Positions 5,710-6,147 of a stretch of 6,147 nt of DNA are shown piece after piece. The notes beneath the pieces were generated by a model, which saw only the letters and a list, made by a program, of their open reading frames with translations, was not told where the DNA came from and made no database searches. Position 1 is the stretch's first letter, and every line of letters begins with the position of its first letter. The DNA is from Deltaproteobacteria bacterium RBG_16_54_11 (lineage in GTDB: Bacteria; Desulfobacterota; B13-G15; RBG-16-54-18). Where the stretch lies: contig MGQS01000082.1 of NCBI GenBank assembly GCA_001797905.1, forward strand, positions 15,077-21,223. Reading direction: 5' to 3'. Both the position numbers and the translations under genes were made by a program.

Positions 5710-5715
5710 TTACAA
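5687..5715 (-). promoter_or_regulatory. Sigma-70-type promoter for the PP-loop/bioB operon
   Basis: Read on the minus strand, TTGTAA (5715-5710) is followed by exactly 17 bp and TATTAT (5692-5687). Each box is close to consensus. Transcription would start near 5680, giving a leader of about 218 nt. This is a prediction from sequence only. Confidence 0.55.
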
Positions 5716-5745
5716 AATATTTTATTTGAGCAAAAAAGGGTTCCG

Positions 5746-6147
5746 ATGAACAACGAAGAATTCCAGGTTTTACGCCATCGGCTTGGAAAGACCCAAAAAC
5801 AGTTATCGGAGCTCCTGGGGACGTCTCTCAAGGCGATTCAGAGCTTCGAACAGGGGTGGCGGAAGGTTCCCGTGCATATTGAGAGGCAAATCCTTTTTCT
5901 GCTCGCGTTTCATAAGGGAAAAGCGAAAGGGATCCAACCCTGCTGGGAGGTCCAGGACTGTCCCCCGGAGAGACGCCGTGACTGTCCGGCCTGGGAATTC
6001 AATGCAGGCCATCTCTGCTGGTTTATCAATGGAACCATCTGCGAAGGGAAGCTACGAGTCAGCTGGAGCAGTAAAATGAACACATGCCGAAGGTGCAGGG
6101 TGTTCAAAATCAATGTGGGCATCGCTGGATCGCGAAAGATCGCCGGG
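5746..6147 (+). CDS. XRE-family HTH regulator with Cys/Trp-rich (two-CW type) domain, 3' end outside the window
   Basis: The frame is open from ATG 5746 to the window edge (134 residues, no stop seen). AAAAAAGGG ending 5 nt before the ATG is a good ribosome binding site. Residues 5-45 are a Cro/CI-type helix-turn-helix (LRHRLGKTQKQLSELLGTS, then KAIQSFEQG), so it should bind DNA. Residues 65-120 hold C66-W67, C72, C80, C91-W92, C99, C114 and C117, a repeated CW...C...CP pattern seen in small proteins of Desulfobacterota; the CxxC end (CRRC) suggests zinc or an iron-sulfur cluster. A redox or metal sensing role is inference. It is transcribed away from the PP-loop/bioB operon with a shared control region and could regulate both. 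The family of the HTH part is clear; the ligand and targets are not known. Confidence 0.82.
   Translation, partial: MNNEEFQVLRHRLGKTQKQLSELLGTSLKAIQSFEQGWRKVPVHIERQILFLLAFHKGKAKGIQPCWEVQDCPPERRRDCPAWEFNAGHLCWFINGTICEGKLRVSWSSKMNTCRRCRVFKINVGIAGSRKIAG

Larger units (their letters stand above)
5463..5745. other. Divergent control region between the PP-loop/bioB operon and the HTH gene
   Basis: This 283-bp gap has no gene I can support. The half nearest the HTH gene (about 5670-5735) is very AT-rich and carries both promoters and a palindrome. The rest would be an untranslated leader of about 218 nt for the minus operon. That leader starts with a run of eight U and contains one hairpin near the start codon and a 9-codon frame (ATG at 5537 on the minus strand) with no known content. 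Confidence 0.6.

Noticed and set aside
5547..5831. 94-codon minus-strand frame across the control region and HTH gene start
   Set aside because: It covers the predicted promoters and runs opposite the HTH domain; no family resemblance.
1..6147. Mobile elements, CRISPR repeats, tRNA or rRNA genes
   Set aside because: No transposase or integrase motifs, no regularly spaced repeats, and no cloverleaf or rRNA-like sequence were seen on either strand.

Overview
The window looks like the chromosome of an anaerobic, Gram-negative-type bacterium, probably of the Desulfobacterota / former Deltaproteobacteria (syntroph-like). This is inferred from the gene families: a thiol:fumarate-reductase-like FrdA/TfrB pair with heterodisulfide-reductase-type CCG modules, a biotin synthase with the residue pattern of obligate anaerobes, a LarE-type sulfur transferase with three cysteines, and an XRE regulator with a Cys/Trp-rich tail. 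No RNA gene, mobile element or CRISPR array was seen.

Layout. (1) Bases 1-2283, plus strand: the 3' part of a succinate dehydrogenase/fumarate reductase flavoprotein gene, then, 11 bp on, a complete TfrB-like iron-sulfur subunit (SdhB-type ferredoxin half fused to a CCG half). (2) Bases 2284-2489: non-coding, with one hairpin. (3) About 2490-3296, plus strand: a LarE-type PP-loop sulfur transferase with no ATG, GTG or TTG at the expected place; ATT at 2490 is the best start. (4) Bases 3297-3467: gap between convergent genes with a strong hairpin. (5) Bases 3468-5462, minus strand: a two-gene operon, a ThiI/MnmA-like PP-loop protein with an NFACT-R-like tail followed 15 bp later by bioB. (6) Bases 5463-5745: divergent control region with two face-to-face promoters sharing one palindrome. 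(7) 5746 to the window end, plus strand: a XRE-family HTH protein with a cysteine-rich 'two-CW' type domain, cut by the window edge.

How the genes may work together. The first pair links fumarate/succinate to a cytoplasmic thiol or ferredoxin-like donor, or to a quinone through an unseen partner. The middle and right parts are about sulfur insertion: two different PP-loop sulfur-transfer proteins flank a radical-SAM sulfur-inserting enzyme. BioB lacks two of the four ligands of the classical [2Fe-2S] sulfur donor, so it probably uses a different auxiliary cluster. The divergent HTH/Cys-rich protein is a candidate regulator of the bioB operon, because its own promoter and the operon promoter overlap around the same palindrome. 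The regulatory link and the sulfur-supply link are inferences from position.
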